From Chloroflexota bacterium (GTDB lineage Bacteria; Chloroflexota; Dehalococcoidia; UBA2979): DNA of 7,920 nt. The position numbers and the translations under genes were made by a program. The number at the start of each line of letters is the position of its first letter. The first letter of the stretch is position 1. The notes under the pieces were generated by a model, which ran no database searches, was not told where the DNA came from, and worked only from the letters and a program-made list of their open reading frames with translations. Of this stretch, positions 1 to 6,566 are shown piece by piece. The stretch spans positions 1-7,920 of the forward strand of contig PBOW01000030.1 in assembly GCA_002725365.1 (NCBI GenBank), read 5' to 3'.

Positions 1-1573
1 CCCACCAGAGCTCCTTCAAGCTCGCAAGACGTGCAGATTCGGATTGCGACAGGTCTAATAATTCGTTGAAGTCGTGACGAAGATCATAGAGTTCCCAAGT
101 GTCATCTTCGAATGCAGTACCTGGCTCGTGGTAGGCCACCGCTTTCCAATTCTCATGAACTATTCCTCGATGCCCGAACATTTCAAAATATTGCGTTTTT
201 TTCCCGGTCTCTACCTCAGGATTATTCACTGTGCCGGCAAAACTAATACCTGTGGTACCTGGTTGTTCGATTTCGAGGTCCACAAGGTCGAATATCGTGG
301 GAGCCAAGTCACTCACATGGCAAAATTGGTGCCTGATGCCGCTTTGGGTGATTTTCTTAGGCCAAGAAATAATAAGTGGATCACGGATACCACCACCGTG
401 TGTATTCTGTTTGTACCGTTTCAGTGGGGTATTCGAAGCCATTGCCCAACCCCAAGGGAAGTTACTGTGGGAATTCGGACCACCAATTTCGGCAATATTC
501 TCGAGTTTCTCCGAAATCGATTCCCGCCTGCCATTGAAGGGCCCCATGGCATTTACGAATCCATTGGGGCCGCCTTCTTGACTTGCCCCGTTATCAGATA
601 GCACTAGGACCAAGGTATTCTCCAAAATATCTGCTTGTTTCAAAAAATCGAGTAGGCGTCCTATGTGAATATCAGTGTGCTCGAGCATCCCGCCGTATGC
701 CCCAGCCAAGCGTGAAAACACACGTTGCTCTTCAACGGTATGAGAGGTCCAAGGTTGCACACGGTCGTTCCTCGGGGGCAGTTCAGTCCCCGCTGGTGTT
801 ATACCAAGATCTATTTGACGAGCCAGTCGTTCCTGCCGCGTGACATCCCACCCTTTAGAGAAAATTTTTTCATATTTGTCTACGAGATCAGTCGGCGCCT
901 GGTGTGGTGCGTGACATGCGCCCGGGGTCACCATCATGAACCAGGGTATGTTGGGGAGGGCTGCTATGTGATCCTGGATGTTTCGAATGGCATGTCCAAA
1001 TAGATCCTCTGTGAGGTGATAACCGGATTCGAACGTGCCAGGTGCTTCTATGTGGCTATTATCCATCACAAGTTCAGGGGAATACTGGTCAGTTTCCGCA
1101 TCCATGAATCCATAAAATCTGTCAAATCCACGGCCGAGTGGCCAGCCATCAAATGGTCCCGTGGGGCCAGTCTCGGTGAGCGGGGTTACATGCCATTTCC
1201 CAATCATGTAATTGCGATAACCAAAGGTTCGAAACGTCTCTGCCATCGTCTTAGCATCAGACGAAATCTTCCCTCGGTAGCCCGGGTAACCACTGTCGAA
1301 ATTTGCGAGACATCCAACACCGACCGCATGATGATTTTGGCCTGTAAGAAGAGCTGCTCTTGTAGTTGAGCACATAGCTGTCGTATGAAAGCCACTGTAT
1401 CTCACACCTCTGTGAGCAAGAGCGTCAATATTTGGCGTAGCAATTTCCGATCCGTAGCATCCAAAGTCCGAAAACCCAACGTCGTCGAGCATAATCAATA
1501 GTACGTTTGGACTTCCCGCAGGAGGCGATGTTTTTTCGGGCCAGTGTGGTTCACTTAAACGATACTTACTCAT
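1..1573 (-). CDS. Arylsulfatase-type sulfatase, C-terminus cut by the window edge
   Basis: Sulfatases hydrolyse sulfate esters with a formylglycine made from an active-site Cys or Ser. Reading the minus strand from ATG at 1573 gives 524 open codons running off the left edge. Alkaline-phosphatase-superfamily landmarks occur in order: metal-binding LDD (D30-D31), the core C68-S-T-T-R72 followed by LLTG, GKWH (125-128), HAPH (221-224) and SDNG (326-329). The visible end resembles the conserved WELYDL region of AtsA-like arylsulfatases, so some C-terminal sequence is missing. The ATG is the only plausible start: a stop lies six codons upstream in frame (1591-1589). No clear Shine-Dalgarno is seen. 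No signal peptide is visible, so the protein is probably cytoplasmic. The core motif has Thr where Pro or Ala is usual two residues after the Cys. The substrate cannot be told. The gene is divergent from the ABC ATPase gene. Confidence 0.93.
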   Translation of the reverse strand, partial: MSKYRLSEPHWPEKTSPPAGSPNVLLIMLDDVGFSDFGCYGSEIATPNIDALAHRGVRYSGFHTTAMCSTTRAALLTGQNHHAVGVGCLANFDSGYPGYRGKISSDAKTMAETFRTFGYRNYMIGKWHVTPLTETGPTGPFDGWPLGRGFDRFYGFMDAETDQYSPELVMDNSHIEAPGTFESGYHLTEDLFGHAIRNIQDHIAALPNIPWFMMVTPGACHAPHQAPTDLVDKYEKIFSKGWDVTRQERLARQIDLGITPAGTELPPRNDRVQPWTSHTVEEQRVFSRLAGAYGGMLEHTDIHIGRLLDFLKQADILENTLVLVLSDNGASQEGGPNGFVNAMGPFNGRRESISEKLENIAEIGGPNSHSNFPWGWAMASNTPLKRYKQNTHGGGIRDPLIISWPKKITQSGIRHQFCHVSDLAPTIFDLVDLEIEQPGTTGISFAGTVNNPEVETGKKTQYFEMFGHRGIVHENWKAVAYHEPGTAFEDDTWELYDLRHDFNELLDLSQSESARLASLKELWW

Positions 1574-1627
1574 GCAGATACTTTGGCATTATCTCTACTA
1601 GAACGTCAAGAACCTGAGTGGATGTGC

Positions 1628-1656
1628 ACAACATCAAGTTGTTTATTCGCTAGAAT
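1628..1656 (+). promoter_or_regulatory. Weak candidate promoter with inverted repeat upstream of the ABC ATPase gene
   Basis: A TAGAAT hexamer (1651-1656) matches the -10 consensus at five of six positions. Seventeen bases upstream lies ACAACA (1628-1633), a poor -35 with three matches. The inverted repeat ACAAC-n5-GTTGT (1628-1642) overlaps the -35 position and could be an operator. This rests on consensus matching only, and short repeats of this size arise by chance. Confidence 0.25.
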
Positions 1657-1684
1657 TAAAAAGCTGAATAGTTCTCTGCTCACT

Positions 1685-1688
1685 GAGG
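1685..1688 (+). promoter_or_regulatory. Ribosome binding site that sets the ABC ATPase start
   Basis: GAGG lies 8 bases before the ATG at 1697. The frame is open upstream to a TTG at 1583, but the extra 38 residues precede the normal ABC N-terminus and resemble no ABC sequence. The ATG at 1697 is therefore preferred. Confidence 0.6.
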
Positions 1689-1696
1689 TATGTCTA

Positions 1697-2404
1697 ATGG
1701 ATCAAGTGTTGCGCATTAGCGCTTTACATAAAGATTTTGGATCGACGAAGGCGATTAATGGTCTGGATCTGGAAATTGAACGAGGTACAGTGCATGGCTT
1801 GGTTGGCCCGAACGGGGCCGGTAAAACAACTATGCTGTCGATTTTGGTGGGTCTCCGGCAGGAGACTTCAGGGGCTATTGAATTTGGTGTGCCGAGCAGT
1901 AAAATAATGCTACTTCCTGACACACCTGAATTTTTTCCCTTCTTGACTACGCGGGAAACTGTTGATCTGGCTCGTTCGGCAACCGCCGATGATGTCTCGG
2001 CGGATATGATTGACCAGGTTATATCCGAAGTGGGACTGCATGACGCTATCGATAGAAAAGTGGGCGGATTTTCCCGGGGAATGAAGCAACGGCTTGGTCT
2101 TGCTACCACCGTGATCGCACAGCCAGATTTACTCCTTTTGGATGAACCATGCTCTGCGCTGGACCCCTTGGGCAGACGAGAAGTACTTAATCTTGTCAAA
2201 ACATTAGGAACTAAATCGACGGTACTACTTTCCACTCATTTACTCTCTGACGTGGAGTCGATCTGTGACACGGTTACTGTGATGAACAAGGGACGCTCAC
2301 TCTACAGCGGTTCCGTTAACGATCTCCAGAGAGAGGTAGGTGAGTCGTTTGAAGGCGCGGTTCTTCGAATGCTCGACAGTGACGGCGGGGCACTATATGA
2401 GTAG
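1697..2404 (+). CDS. ABC transporter ATP-binding protein (ABC-2/drug-export type)
   Basis: This is a 235-residue nucleotide-binding subunit that would power an inner-membrane ABC exporter. All the main motifs are present: Walker A GPNGAGKTT (37-45), signature FSRGMKQR (125-132), Walker B LLLLDEP (145-151), D-loop SALD (153-156) and the H-loop histidine in STHLL (H181). The signature reads S-R-G in place of S-G-G, as is common in CcmA/NatA-like ATPases of ABC-2 exporters. The usual Q-loop Gln is not obvious; LLPDTPEF (72-79) occupies that region. About 235 residues is the usual length for a stand-alone subunit without an extended C-terminal domain. No permease gene follows: the next gene is a convergent MFS transporter, so the partner is encoded elsewhere or has been lost. 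The substrate is unknown. ATG 1697 is chosen over upstream TTG 1583 because it follows a GAGG and begins the ABC fold. Confidence 0.92.
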   Translation: MDQVLRISALHKDFGSTKAINGLDLEIERGTVHGLVGPNGAGKTTMLSILVGLRQETSGAIEFGVPSSKIMLLPDTPEFFPFLTTRETVDLARSATADDVSADMIDQVISEVGLHDAIDRKVGGFSRGMKQRLGLATTVIAQPDLLLLDEPCSALDPLGRREVLNLVKTLGTKSTVLLSTHLLSDVESICDTVTVMNKGRSLYSGSVNDLQREVGESFEGAVLRMLDSDGGALYE

Positions 2405-2416
2405 GTATTGCATTAC

Positions 2417-3679
2417 TTAGCGTTTGTGTGTAGTTATTTCACCACTCCTCAGCTCAGGCGAAATCACCCAGATACCGAGACCAAACAAAGCAACGGAGCT
2501 CGCAGTTATGGCGAGAGCCGACGGCAGGCCAGTGAGTTCAGCGATGCTTGCTGTGATGAAAGCACCAACAGGCGGCAAAAACCAAGTCAACGACCAAATG
2601 CCCATGACTCTCCCGCGCATTGAATCGGGTACGTTTAATTGCATTGTGACCATGCCAATGTTGAGAAAAATTGAGGCACTGAAACCCGCAGCAAAGAGAA
2701 TAATCAAGCTGATTTCTATGACTCGTGAAAAGGAGAATAGACCGATACAGCAACTGAATATGAGAGCGGAACAGAGCATCAGCCATGAGCCCTTTCGCTC
2801 GGCATCGAGTCTCATAATTGCGAGAGTCCCAAGTACGGCCCCAGCGCCCGCCGCCGCTTCCAATAATCCAAATTGGAGAGTGGTAGCCCCGAGAATATCA
2901 TTTGCAAACGAAGGCAACAGGACTACATAAGACATTCCAAATAGTGAAAATGTGAACGTAAGTCCAATAATATTGAGGAAGAGTCGGTTATCAAATATGA
3001 ATTGCACTCCTTCGACCATTTGACCACCCATACTCGTATCTCCATCAGCTCGTTCACCCTCAGGCTTTGCCTCAAGTATGAGAAGTACGATGAGCGAAAG
3101 AGTGAAGCCAATTGGCATCATTATGAAGCCCGCTCCGAAACCAAATAGAGTGATGATCCCTGCACCCAGCGCTGGTCCTGCCACCCGCATTGAGTTCCAG
3201 ACCATGGATGTGAACGCAACGGCACTGGTCATAGCGGCCATATCTATTAAGCGTGGTAGAAAAGCATTCTGTGCGGGGGAGGCAACTGCAGCAAAAATCC
3301 CAGCAAGAATTGCCCATGCTAGCAACTCACTGACACCAGCGACATCCAGAGCTACCACGACCCATAATATCCACGAGATCACAGCAGTTAATCCCGCGGT
3401 CCAGATTAGTATGTTTTTGGTGTCGTACCGATCCGCCAATACTCCTGAAGGCAAGCTCAATAAAATGGTTGGGATCGAACTTGCCATTGGAAGTGCCGCA
3501 ACCCAGACAGGGCTGAGGTTTAGATAACTTGCGGCATACCAGCCAATTACCGAGAAGCGGAGTGTAAGAGCGAACACACGTCCAATCAAACCTACGTAAT
3601 AGAGGCGATATGCCGGGTATGAGAAGGCCATTGTCGAAGGCGGAGACTCGTTGGTCGCATCGGTTTCTGCTGGACTCAT
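2417..3679 (-). CDS. MFS transporter, MFS_3/EntS-like exporter family
   Basis: This is a 420-residue inner-membrane protein with about twelve hydrophobic segments and a hydrophilic central loop near 205-222. MFS motif A, SGVLADRYD (78-86), lies between the second and third segments. PDSMRGRVMG (351-360), at the equivalent place in the second half, resembles proteins grouped with the enterobactin exporter EntS and macrolide-efflux MFS members. Length is normal for the family and the frame is unbroken. The ATG at 3679 is preceded by AGGTG four bases upstream. The gene is divergent from the oxidoreductase at 3808 and converges on the ABC ATPase, with only 12 bases between the stop codons and no hairpin terminator seen there. 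Proton-driven export is inferred from the family; the substrate is unknown. It may export a substrate or product of the neighbouring oxidoreductase cluster, but only the shared control region suggests that. Confidence 0.9.
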   Translation of the reverse strand: MSPAETDATNESPPSTMAFSYPAYRLYYVGLIGRVFALTLRFSVIGWYAASYLNLSPVWVAALPMASSIPTILLSLPSGVLADRYDTKNILIWTAGLTAVISWILWVVVALDVAGVSELLAWAILAGIFAAVASPAQNAFLPRLIDMAAMTSAVAFTSMVWNSMRVAGPALGAGIITLFGFGAGFIMMPIGFTLSLIVLLILEAKPEGERADGDTSMGGQMVEGVQFIFDNRLFLNIIGLTFTFSLFGMSYVVLLPSFANDILGATTLQFGLLEAAAGAGAVLGTLAIMRLDAERKGSWLMLCSALIFSCCIGLFSFSRVIEISLIILFAAGFSASIFLNIGMVTMQLNVPDSMRGRVMGIWSLTWFLPPVGAFITASIAELTGLPSALAITASSVALFGLGIWVISPELRSGEITTHKR

Positions 3680-3688
3680 CGAACACCT

Positions 3689-3700
3689 ATGTAACTACAT
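3689..3700. promoter_or_regulatory. Inverted repeat ATGTA-n2-TACAT in the MFS leader
   Basis: This is a perfect 12-base dyad with 5-base arms, ending 10 bases before the MFS start codon. It could be a second regulator site or a small leader hairpin. Position is the only functional hint. Confidence 0.25.
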
Positions 3701-3746
3701 TGGGCTGTAACGGCAGGTATGACTTCCGCCAGACAATACATGGCCA

Positions 3747-3776
3747 ATTATACCCTCTGGTATATAACTTCGGTAA
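3747..3776 (-). promoter_or_regulatory. Candidate promoter for the MFS gene
   Basis: On the minus strand a perfect TATAAT -10 box occupies 3752-3747. Eighteen bases upstream is TTACCG (3776-3771), a weak -35 with three of six matches. Transcription would begin near 3740, leaving a leader of about 60 bases. The -10 box is partly covered by the inverted repeat at 3749-3764, which suggests repression, but no regulator gene is in the window. Confidence 0.35.
3749..3764. promoter_or_regulatory. Inverted repeat TATACC-n4-GGTATA, candidate operator
   Basis: The two 6-base arms match perfectly around a CTCT spacer. The element lies in the divergent region between the MFS and oxidoreductase genes and overlaps the minus-strand TATAAT box. 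A dimeric repressor bound here could control the MFS promoter and perhaps the rightward cluster. It is short enough that chance cannot be excluded. Confidence 0.35.
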
Positions 3777-3807
3777 TACAATCGTCACAAGTCGAAAGGG
3801 AATATAG

Positions 3808-4857
3808 ATGAAAGTAGCTGTGGGACTTCATAAGAACTCAATCGATGACTGGCAGTCTGCTATTGACTTCGCCGTCGGCGCCGAACGTCTCGGGGTAGAT
3901 TCACTATGGAATGCTGAAGGGTGGGCGCATGACGCAGCAACACCTCTTGCTTATTTGATGTCCCGAACGAATCGACTGCGATTTGGCTCAGGTATTTTTC
4001 AGGTAGGTACTCGCACTCCAGGACTTGTTGCTATGACAGCTCAGTCACTTGATTCTCTTTCAGGTGGAAGATTCATTCTTGGCCTGGGAACCAGTGGTCC
4101 GCAGGTGATTGAGGGATGGCATGGCATCCCATTTTCGAAGCCGATTCTTCATACGAGAGAAATAATCGATATCTGTCGGCGTGTGTTTGCGGGCGAACGA
4201 CTTTCCTATGAAGGACATCATTGGCAAATTCCACTGGGTCAAGAACGAGGTGGAAGTGGTATGGGTAAGGCGCTCATGCCCGGGACTACTCCTACACCCT
4301 CGCTTCCAATCTATGTTGCCTCATTAGGCCCAAAAAATCTGCGGATGACCGGAGAACTAGCTGATGGTTGGTTGGGGACAGTATTTCTGCCCGAGACCGC
4401 AGACGTGTTTCTGGGTCCTCTCCGTGAAGGAGCGAAATCCGCGGGCCGGTCGCTAGACGACATTGACGTAGTAGTGGGAACTAAAGTGGCCTTTACAGAC
4501 GACATAGAATCTGTGGCTGAGGCAGCGAAGCCAGGTATTGCCTTCCAGTTCGGAGCTATGGGAACTCGGAATCAAAATTTTTACGCTGATGCTTACAGGA
4601 GACAAGGTTGGGCTGACGAAGTCAGTATTATTCAGAATTTATGGCTTGAGGGGAAAAGAAAAGAGGCCAGAGAAGAAGTTTCCACAGAGCTGGCTTTGGC
4701 AGGTATCGCAGCGGGCTCTCCGGCTGACGTGGAGACAGAACTGATCAAATACAAAGAAGCGGGGGTCAATACGATACGGATTGACCCGGATGGAGAAACA
4801 GTGAACGAACGGTTGGACACACTCGAAGAGGTAATGGCGATCATTAATAGGATCTGA
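3808..4857 (+). CDS. LLM-class (luciferase-like) oxidoreductase, Rv3520c-like, probably F420-dependent
   Basis: This 349-residue protein has the bacterial-luciferase TIM-barrel fold. It resembles mycobacterial Rv3520c throughout: an early NAEGWAHDAATPLAYL segment (35-50), SGGRFILGLGTSGPQVIEGW (85-104), then KPILHTREIID (111-121), GLGKALMP-like GMGKALMP (151-158), GPKN (174-177) and GTRNQNFYADAYRR (252-265). Rv3520c relatives are predicted to use coenzyme F420, but F420 versus FMN cannot be decided from sequence alone. The enzyme is cytoplasmic and its substrate unknown. AAAGGG at 3795-3800 lies 7 bases before the ATG. It is the first gene of a rightward cluster, with 91 bases before the thioredoxin-fold gene. 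The TGA stop is genuine: the next in-frame codons reach a TAG at once, and the protein ends where the family does. It is divergent from the MFS gene. Confidence 0.92.
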   Translation: MKVAVGLHKNSIDDWQSAIDFAVGAERLGVDSLWNAEGWAHDAATPLAYLMSRTNRLRFGSGIFQVGTRTPGLVAMTAQSLDSLSGGRFILGLGTSGPQVIEGWHGIPFSKPILHTREIIDICRRVFAGERLSYEGHHWQIPLGQERGGSGMGKALMPGTTPTPSLPIYVASLGPKNLRMTGELADGWLGTVFLPETADVFLGPLREGAKSAGRSLDDIDVVVGTKVAFTDDIESVAEAAKPGIAFQFGAMGTRNQNFYADAYRRQGWADEVSIIQNLWLEGKRKEAREEVSTELALAGIAAGSPADVETELIKYKEAGVNTIRIDPDGETVNERLDTLEEVMAIINRI

Positions 4858-4858
4858 C

Positions 4859-4870
4859 GAGTCTAGACTC
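4859..4870. repeat. 12-base perfect palindrome just after the oxidoreductase stop
   Basis: GAGTCTAGACTC begins one base after the TGA of the oxidoreductase gene. It has no loop and no following T-run, so it is not a classical intrinsic terminator. It could bind a dimeric protein or be chance. The rest of 4858-4948 shows nothing further apart from a loosely spaced AGGG before the next start. Confidence 0.4.
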
Positions 4871-4948
4871 TTCGATCATCATGTGAGGAGCTAATTTCAG
4901 ACCTGTGATACCTTCCGTGCAAGTAGTTTAGATAGGGATGATTACACT

Positions 4949-6541
4949 ATGACACAAACGCTTCCGAACTTTTCTTTATCACCGGCTGGCGCCGATCGAG
5001 AACAGAATGCCTACTCTTTCCCGTCCGGAAAACAAACGCTAATTTGTTTCGTCAAAGAGGACTGCCCCACTACAAGAACTTCCATGCCACTTCTCCAACA
5101 AGCGAAAGAAATTTTCGGTGAAAATATCGACGTAGTGGCTCTCGCACAAAATGGTGAAGACGACCTGGTACTTGTTCAGGAATACGGACTCACAGTTCCA
5201 TTTCTGGACGATTCCAGATTGAACACTTCGTACGCATATGAAATTGATACAGTCCCTAGCGTATTTTTGGCGTCCGAAGAAGGTGAGGCTATAGAACAAT
5301 TTATCGGATTTGGACGAGATGATTGGAAGGAACTCTTTAAATCTCTGGCAACTCAGTATCAAGTGGAACTTCCTCAGATCGATTGGGGCTCGTTCCCTGA
5401 ATTGTTGCCAGGCTGTGGATCCAAATCTCTGGAACCGGGGATCTATGAGCGACTGAAGGCTGAATCAGAAGGATCGCCTCTGCGCGGCCGACGGGTAGAA
5501 ATAGGAATTAATGATGACGTCCATGAATTCCTATACGAACAAGGCCTTACGGACGGACTTCCTGTCATTCCACCGACACCCGAACGAGTAATTCGTATGC
5601 TGGACGGTACTACGCGAGATGCCCAGGAAGTAGTGGCAATTGTCCCCCCCAATTTGGCACCAATCACGATAGAAAAAATCGCCGTGAATTCAGTCATGGC
5701 TGGGTGTCGCCCGGAATACCTCCCAGTCGTAATCGCAGCAGTTGAGGCAGTGTGTACCGATGATTTTGGCATGCATGGTGTTGGTGCGACCACGATGGGC
5801 GCCACTCCAGTGATGGTAGTAAATGGTCCTATTCGCCATGAGATAGGAATGAATATGGGTTTGAACGCGCTGGGGCAGGGGAACAGAGCCAACGCTGCAA
5901 TCGGTAGAGCGCTGCGACTGATTCTACGAAATGTCGGAGGTCAGAGACCCGGTGAGACTGAGCGCACGACTATGGGTTCACCCATGAAATTCACAATGTG
6001 CTTTGCGGAATGGGAAGAGATTAGTCCGTGGGAACCACTCCATGTTGAAAGAGGGTTTGACAAAGACGAGTCTGTAATAACGGTTTTTGCAATGACGGGA
6101 CTTGGGCAATTAATAGATCAGACCTCACGGACGGCTCAATCGTTAGCAGGTTCTTTAGGTTTACGAGCCGAAGGTCTGCATCATCCCAAATATCACAATT
6201 ATCCAGATGCTCTTTTTGCTCTTTGCCCTGAGCACGTGAAGACGATTGCTAGGGACGGATGGTCGAAGGAACAGGTTAGAGATCGCATACAAGAGATAAC
6301 GAGTCGTCCTGTAAGAGAGCTGTTGTCCTCTGAGGAAGTCACTGTGGGCATAGATCCTAAAGTACTGCAAGGGTCGTCAGACGAGGAATTGGATCGCTTA
6401 GTACCGAAATTTGGTAGCAATGCAAATATTCATATCGTGGTGGCAGGGAGCGAAGCTGGTAAATTTTCTGCTATATTCGAGGGGTGGACGTCGAGAATTG
6501 GACTTGATTCGACTGTGACCAGCAGGAGAATTGAAAAATAG
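4949..6541 (+). CDS. Thioredoxin-fold protein with large UGSC-associated domain, function unknown
   Basis: This is a 530-residue soluble protein. Residues 1 to about 135 form a TlpA/thioredoxin-like domain: LICFVKEDCPTT (31-42) at the active-site position and the cis-proline motif TVP (101-103). The usual CxxC is here Cys39-Pro-Thr-Thr42, so the resolving cysteine is missing. A linker with GCGS (Cys156) leads to a large domain starting at about DGLPVIPPTPERV (202-214), continuing through MAGCRPEYLPVV (250-261) and GNRANAAIGRALRL (311-324) to WEPLHVERGF (361-370). The C-terminus has IHIVVAGSEAGKFS (494-507). I recognise this architecture from memory as a conserved uncharacterised family seen beside UGSC proteins; its reaction is not known to me. 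No signal peptide is visible. The ATG is the first start after an in-frame TAG at 4925-4927, with AGGG about 11 bases upstream. The selenoprotein gene starts 25 bases after the stop, so the two are probably co-transcribed and functionally paired. Confidence 0.82.
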   Translation: MTQTLPNFSLSPAGADREQNAYSFPSGKQTLICFVKEDCPTTRTSMPLLQQAKEIFGENIDVVALAQNGEDDLVLVQEYGLTVPFLDDSRLNTSYAYEIDTVPSVFLASEEGEAIEQFIGFGRDDWKELFKSLATQYQVELPQIDWGSFPELLPGCGSKSLEPGIYERLKAESEGSPLRGRRVEIGINDDVHEFLYEQGLTDGLPVIPPTPERVIRMLDGTTRDAQEVVAIVPPNLAPITIEKIAVNSVMAGCRPEYLPVVIAAVEAVCTDDFGMHGVGATTMGATPVMVVNGPIRHEIGMNMGLNALGQGNRANAAIGRALRLILRNVGGQRPGETERTTMGSPMKFTMCFAEWEEISPWEPLHVERGFDKDESVITVFAMTGLGQLIDQTSRTAQSLAGSLGLRAEGLHHPKYHNYPDALFALCPEHVKTIARDGWSKEQVRDRIQEITSRPVRELLSSEEVTVGIDPKVLQGSSDEELDRLVPKFGSNANIHIVVAGSEAGKFSAIFEGWTSRIGLDSTVTSRRIEK

Positions 6542-6550
6542 GACGCCCGT

Positions 6551-6556
6551 GAGAGG
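6551..6556 (+). promoter_or_regulatory. Ribosome binding site of the selenoprotein gene
   Basis: GAGAGG lies 10 bases before ATG 6567. In-frame TTG 6531 and GTG 6549 are also possible starts, but TTG overlaps the preceding gene with a purine run only two bases away and GTG overlaps this site. ATG 6567 is preferred and gives an N-terminus leading directly into VVIIDPT. Confidence 0.55.
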
Positions 6557-6566
6557 TAGTTACAGT

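Noticed and set aside
74..1369. Several plus-strand open frames (for example 74-601, 583-843, 1016-1369) opposite the sulfatase.
   Set aside because: They lie antisense to a continuous sulfatase frame with all family motifs, lack family resemblance and overlap one another.
1583..1696. An N-terminal extension of the ABC ATPase from TTG 1583.
   Set aside because: The added 38 residues do not resemble any ABC N-terminus, and ATG 1697 has a well-placed GAGG.
2405..2416. A bidirectional terminator between the convergent ATPase and MFS genes.
   Set aside because: Only 12 bases separate the stops, and no hairpin with a T-run is visible there or just inside the gene ends.
2424..3527. Plus-strand open frames opposite the MFS transporter (2424-2930, 3078-3527).
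   Set aside because: They are shadows of a 420-residue membrane protein; their translations show no domain or motif.
4855..4857. TGA of the oxidoreductase gene as a second selenocysteine codon, with the palindrome just after it as a SECIS.
   Set aside because: In-frame readthrough hits TAG two codons later, the protein already ends at family length, and the palindrome has no loop.
6531..6566. Upstream TTG 6531 or GTG 6549 as the selenoprotein start.
   Set aside because: TTG overlaps the preceding gene with a ribosome site only two bases away. GTG overlaps the GAGAGG that serves ATG 6567.
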